A stretch of 64,000 bases of DNA, from assembly GCA_009602735.1 (NCBI GenBank), contig WELA01012797.1, positions 96,591 to 160,590 on the forward strand, written 5' to 3'. Below are positions 59,166 to 64,000 of the stretch, in pieces. The notes below the pieces were generated by a model. The model saw only the letters and a list, made by a program, of their open reading frames with translations. It made no database searches and had not been told where the DNA came from. The translations under genes were made by a program, and so were the position numbers. The DNA comes from Mesotaenium endlicherianum. Lineage: Eukaryota > Streptophyta > Zygnematophyceae > Zygnematales > Mesotaeniaceae. How positions within the stretch are numbered: the first letter of the stretch is position 1; each line of letters opens with the position of its first letter.

Positions 59166-60960
59166 CAGGTAATTAAGAGGTCTCACTCCTTTGTGGACTC
59201 TCAGTTGAGTCGTAGCCTTCCACAGGCTCCACAGGGTGGTATAATCTACCACTCTTCAGCCACATGTATGATTGAACTTCACCGGCTCCCCTTCCAGACC
59301 GAGCATCGACAGCCCTCACAAACCTCAATCCTTAACTTGCTTGGAAATTCGTGTTCAGTCTTACTTCTGAACAGGCTTTCGCCTAAGTTGAGGGCTGCAC
59401 AACTTAACAAAAGTGTAGTTTGCAAAAATCACGTCTTAGCAGATTACACACAACACCAAGTTTTAGAGAAAATCCCCCTCCAGGACTTTTGCTTAACTTT
59501 CACAAAGTTACAACTTACAGAATTTTGAAACTATAGCATCTATGCCGGCTTGGTTTGAGCTCTTCACTCTGAATCGCGGCTATTAGTCTTCTACTGCTGG
59601 CTGGGCTCACTCAGTTCTTCACAGAGGGCGTTATTGGCTAATTTTGCTCTTACTATCAGCAATTCGATAAATGAGACTTTTGTGAATTTGGGAACTAACA
59701 AAACACTCACCATTCATGTGCTTTTCTCATGCTTGTGGTGTTTGGTTTGAATATGCGCTAGCAATCCTAGAAGATCTTATTCTGCAAGTTCTATTCTACT
59801 TTCAAGCAGAATCCTTTCTTGGGAACGCCCGCACTCTAACTTTTCTTTGATACACTGAGAAAGAATCTTTAAAGCGTCAACAGAAGCGTGGCTTCTTGGG
59901 CTCCTTGTAGAATTGGGAACTCCTTCTTCTTTGCTCTCTCCGTCTCCTCTTTCCCTTCGCTCCTTCGCTCCTTTGCTCCTTCTACTTTTTGGCAAAAAAG
60001 TGCGAGGCAAGAATGAGGCAAACTCGTGCACGGCTCGTGCCTTATCCAAACACCTCATGCATGCTGCTCTCTTTTGAGAGTGTCGAGCTTAGTCATAGCC
60101 TCCATGAATACGACCAATTGTCATGCAATTGTCACTCGTGACAGCTTAAATTAATCAACGTCACGTGGCATGCATGCACGCCTCGTGATCGTCGCGCGTG
60201 ACTGCTTAACCTTTCGATCAACGTGCACGCATATGTGGCCGTCAAGCCCATGTCCCCTGAGGTGGCCGCTGAAGTCGTGGCAGCCATACCACAGGTCCAT
60301 GGTTGAGGTGGTTTGTTTACACAACCTAGCCTAATTTGGCATTAGCCATGATGGCTGCTTAGCCTTACTTAACATCTGCTGGTGTGGACCATTTGCTAGT
60401 CTCAGTCGACCTGGCTGTCAAACCCCACCCATCACTAAGTGTCAACTTTGACTCGTCACAATCGCTCTTGCGCGCGACAGGATGACTTTCAGTGGTGATA
60501 GGGGTAGTGCTTGTTGGCTTGCTTAGACGTGATTTCTTCAAACTAGGATTTGGTTAATTGAACACCATTTAACTTGGGCAAAACTGGGCGAAACAGGGAA
60601 AAAGCCTATTCTGAAGTAAGACAAGTGAAGGATCACTGACAAGTCAACCAGGTCGATGGCACACGCGCTAGAGAGAATTACACATGCCCCGGCCTCGACG
60701 CGGTTAGGCACGACTGGGCACGACACAGTTTGTGATCCAGAATGGTTGAGAAGTACGAATACAGGGTATCCATGACGTGATGATAAAACGAGAGCGATAT
60801 GGTTGCGGACATCGACGCTCATTGCTGTCACTAGTTTATTGGTTTGTCAGGGTCTGGAGTGCCATATTCATTTCTAGACGTCCGATTACGTCCGGTGACG
60901 AGAAATTGACAGTGTTCCCACCACGGCTACATGTGGCGAGTTGACAATGGCTGATAAAAT
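59166..60960. other. No gene seen; intergenic
   Basis: No domain-bearing frame is visible. A possible LTR-like span starts TGTCAGG near 59160 and ends GCGACA near 60479, but it has no second copy and no target duplication. Confidence 0.4.
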
Positions 60961-61004
60961 ACGTTCCCCTCCGGTCCACCCTCCGCACAGGAAGCACAAC
61001 GCGC

Positions 61005-61010
61005 CACGTG
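61005..61010. promoter_or_regulatory. G-box/ABRE-like site (GCCACGTGTT)
   Basis: A CACGTG core in the context CCACGTGT lies 365 bp upstream of the amylase start codon. This is the binding site type of plant bZIP and bHLH factors. Confidence 0.45.
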
Positions 61011-61071
61011 TTAATACGTCAAAAAACCATCCGTATTCCCTGAAATTCCCATATTTGTTGCCACGCTAGTA

Positions 61072-61077
61072 CACGTG
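61072..61077. promoter_or_regulatory. Second G-box (ACACGTGC)
   Basis: A second CACGTG core, 67 bp after the first and about 300 bp upstream of the amylase ATG. Two G-boxes close together suggest light or stress regulation of the gene, by inference only. Confidence 0.4.
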
Positions 61078-61374
61078 CAGCATTCTTATTGCGTAAGGTT
61101 CAACGTGCGCCTTCTCGCTGCCACGCGACCTCTCACGAGCAAGCACGGAGTGGCGCGACAAAATAAGCAGTCATTTCTCCGCCATGGCCTATGTTGGCCC
61201 TGTCGTATTTCTACAGTTAGCAAGCTAACGCTCATTACTTCTACTCAACTCCTACTAGCACAAGTCACCTGCTTAGTAGATAGTTCTCTTCTCCTGCTCG
61301 TCTACTCCTTCTCGTCGCTCGTTCTTGTTCTGACATTGGAACTTGAAGCAAATCCTTTGCTCCTCTTCTGAAAG

Positions 61375-64000
61375 ATGGCGTTTACTCATATACAATGTCT
61401 TAGCCAAACATTAGACCTGCAATTTAAAATTTCGGGACAGTTGATTAATAACTCCCTTGGCACACCCAGCGGGGTGGCTCATGGAGACATCACTCGTGTT
61501 CAAAAGCTTGGCGGAGCACGGAAATCATTGAAATCAGCTCTTTTAAGCCAAGCTACCAGTCGACTAGATTCTGCCAGTGCCAGCGTATGTGGGGCTGACT
61601 CTGCTTGTCATCATCTACCCAGGGGATCTAGTTTGGGGATGAACAGCACTCAACGAAGGCGTAGTGCGTATCACTACTCATCATCAGAAGACGCCAGTTC
61701 GAGGTACTGCTGGCAAATCATTAGCTGTATGCTGATCCTGAAATGAACCTTATCTTATTTGATGTTTCGCTTTTCCATACCAACAGACAATGCGGAGAAC
61801 TTTTTTTAGCTCATACCCCGTAGGTGATGCATGTCAACAGTCGACCTTTTGACAAGCCTCCCAAGTGTTCCCTTTTGTACTCGAGGCTAGAAATATGGGT
61901 GAGGAAAGAGGCATTTCTATGCAGAGCTTAACTTGATAGGACTATACCCGATAAGCAGGGGCTTTGATGCCATTAAGGGCCATGCAGTAGCAAGAAATGC
62001 AGAGAAACTGCAACATGACTGGGGATAGAATTTGAATTTGAAAGGGTCAAATGACATGCAGAAAGGATTGCTAGGCATTTTGGTTGCTTAGAGGCAAGCG
62101 TCAGTGCTTGCAGGTGTTCCAGCTGTACAGCACCATATTGTGGAGCCTGCAGGTGCTTCAGTTGTCTGACACCATACTGTGGAGCATACTGCCCGCTGCT
62201 TCAGATGGCTCGCAAATGCTGCCCATAGCAAGTGCCAGTGCACATTTCAGTATACATCCTCAAGGGTGAATGTGCTCTGCTTGGTGTCTCTTACAGGCTG
62301 GGGACTGTGACTGCTCAAAGTCTCCCCACAGCTGAAGTCACAGCTGAGTCAGCTGTGGCATCATCAGGTCCCAGGGGTGGCAACATCAAGGCGGACCCTC
62401 TTAAATGCATTCTCTTCCAGGTAACTCTTGGCTAATACAGCTGTTTGTTGGCCTCCATCAAAATAAGTTTCGAGTAAGAGTATTGTAGGATGGAAGCAAG
62501 ATGGGCAATCATAGTACCCGTGTGTTTTCACAAGCAAGTATATGTCTTCATTACATGCCTGCTTGTTCACATCTTACGTCTTGAGTCGTCATGCCTATAT
62601 GTACTTCTTGATGCATCTGAGAGTTTAATCAGCAATATTCACACTCACCATCTTGATTTGCCTCTTCTGCAGGCTTTCAACTGGGAGTCCTGCAGCAACT
62701 CTGAGGGGTGGTACAATGTTCTCAAGAGGCTTCCGGAAGATTTGGCTGCTGCTGGCATCACTGACGTCTGGCTGCCCCCTGCCAGTGCCTCTGTTGCTCC
62801 CCAAGGTATGCTTACTCATTGATGCTTACCTGAGGCTCTTTAAACCGAAGCGTGGGTGATGCTCTATGAAGCTTATCATCACAACCTTGTTGTTGCTCAA
62901 CCATGAAGCTTGTTATTGAAGCTTCCTGAAGCTCTGTATCAAAGCTTATGATCAAAGCTTCCCTGATACTCCACGTTGGAACTTTTTATTAACTTTAGCT
63001 GATTCCTTCATAGAAGCTAATTCTTGAAGGTTTCCTGCAATGTAGCGTGCCAATGACATGGTTTGACAAATGAAAAGGGTGCCTGGTAACCGGGATGGCT
63101 TTTATTAGTCCTGTCGAGCAACTAGCAGTTATATTACCTTCTGTATGTCTCAACTTAAGAGTCCAGAGGTGCTGGTTGTAAGTTAGTTGGATATGAATAT
63201 CAATTAAGACGTGAGGGAGGAGGTATGTTCTTATACTAGGTTGCATTCGTGCTCATGTCACGAAAACAAGTTTCTTATCTCCCTCACTTTGTAGGCCAGT
63301 TAAAGTTCCATTATCTTCTGCTTTCAGTTGTGAGCCTGTGATTGTTTGGTATCTCCTCAGATCTTTGTGCATTGTCTCACGTTTGATGGAAGTGAAGGTT
63401 GTGTATTGTAGGTGCCTTCACAGGTGTCTGCTGATTCTTGTAGAAGGTGATGCTAGGAAGGAGACTCCAGTTTGGTTTCTATTAACAATTGTTGGCAAGC
63501 TCAAAAGACGCATATTCACCCAGAGGCATAAGGCTCTGGGGCAGCAACTTCTGAGATAGGGTGAGAGAGCGCGAGGCGTCTTGGTCATGATTATTTTCCA
63601 GCTGTGTTTCAATGCATTACACCTATCGTGAAGGCTCATGTCTGTTCTGTCCTTATATGCTCCTCCTGCTGTGAACATTTTGATTCTTTTCATTACTTCC
63701 TATTCATTTCTTCCACCTTTGTGTTGTTCATCCTTGACTGCGAGAAATTGTATGATATGGAAATTTAATTGTTATCTTGGTGGTGTCACAGGCTACATGC
63801 CCTCGCAGCTGTTCAACCTGAACGCTTCCAAGTATGGCAACGAGCAAGAGCTCAAGGAGCTTATCGATGCCTTCCACGCCGCAGGCATCCGCGTAGTGGG
63901 TGACATCGTCATCAACCACAGGTGTGGCGACAAGCAAGACGAGCATGGAGTATGGAACGTCTTTGAGGGTGGCACACCCGACGAGCGCCTCGACTGGGGC
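61375..64000 (+). CDS. Alpha-amylase, probably plastid type, 5' half (runs off window)
   Basis: Alpha-amylases (GH13) cut internal alpha-1,4 bonds of starch. Four exons join in phase: 61375-61703, 62297-62420, 62673-62805 and 63792-64000 onward, each with GT-AG ends. The first two exons encode about 150 residues rich in Ser, Ala and Arg with few acidic residues at the start, like a chloroplast transit peptide. The catalytic barrel then begins with CILFQAFNWES at the exon 2/3 junction and goes on through [20 protein letters not shown] and the region I motif DIVINHR to [17 protein letters not shown]. The rest of the barrel, including the catalytic Asp and Glu, lies beyond the window. The short distance from Met1 to the barrel argues against the long carbohydrate-binding N-terminus of Arabidopsis AMY3. 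A secreted form is less likely given the leader. No stops or slips are seen. Confidence 0.88.

Noticed and set aside
59160-60479. Solo LTR with TGTCAGG start and GCGACA end
   Set aside because: No second copy in the window, no matching target duplication, and no shared blocks with families A to D.
61075-61371. Upstream coding frame before the amylase
   Set aside because: It starts at a non-ATG codon, is Leu/Ser-rich from pyrimidine tracts, and ends just before the amylase ATG. It fits a 5' leader.

Overview
The window looks like nuclear DNA of a green plant of the streptophyte line, perhaps a charophyte alga, bryophyte or lycophyte. The evidence is Ty3/gypsy chromoviruses with chromodomains, a plant-type hAT transposon, Arabidopsis-type telo-box motifs (AAACCCTAA), GT-AG introns, a plant alpha-amylase with a plastid-like leader, and a captured exon like plant ascorbate peroxidase. 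I cannot name the species. The assembly has five single-N joins, some with unmerged duplicated ends, and one 31-N gap in a GA repeat.

Layout. 1-10.2 kb is a mosaic of broken LTR elements on the minus strand: the 5' end of one element with LTR family A, a family B fragment, and a Ty3 element whose integrase carries a PHD-like finger and is itself hit by a 462-bp TRIM and a family D solo LTR. A 36-nt kinesin P-loop exon and solo LTRs of family A follow. 10.2-37.9 kb is a tandem of two family C Ty3 elements sharing the middle LTR. The second copy is split by a 13.95-kb insertion at 18187-32140. That insertion is a hAT transposon with an 8-bp target duplication, and it holds a complete-ended family B Ty3 element (18550-26217) with its own 5-bp duplication. 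The hAT encodes a BED-finger/dimerisation transposase on the minus strand. Its upstream arm carries tandem repeats and a captured peroxidase exon. A 1.26-kb LTR related to family A interrupts the second C copy further on.

38.2-58.0 kb is the gene-like island. It holds a HIRAN-domain gene (+), a large non-autonomous LTR element D (40804-45476) landing next to an F-box/LRR gene (-), an unrecognised gene (+) at 48.9-49.9 kb, a solo LTR nested in another solo LTR (50943-52577), and a divergent pair made of a second HIRAN-like gene (-) and a C5 cytosine DNA methyltransferase gene (+). Several of these reading frames are interrupted by in-frame stops that single C-to-T or G-to-A changes would explain, as expected of methylated decaying DNA. 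A family B integrase remnant follows at 58.4-59.2 kb.

60.9-64.0 kb holds the best-supported live gene, the 5' half of an alpha-amylase in four phase-consistent exons behind two G-boxes. It runs off the window end.

The window is therefore mostly layered transposon insertion around a few host genes. The order of insertion can be read from the target-site duplications.
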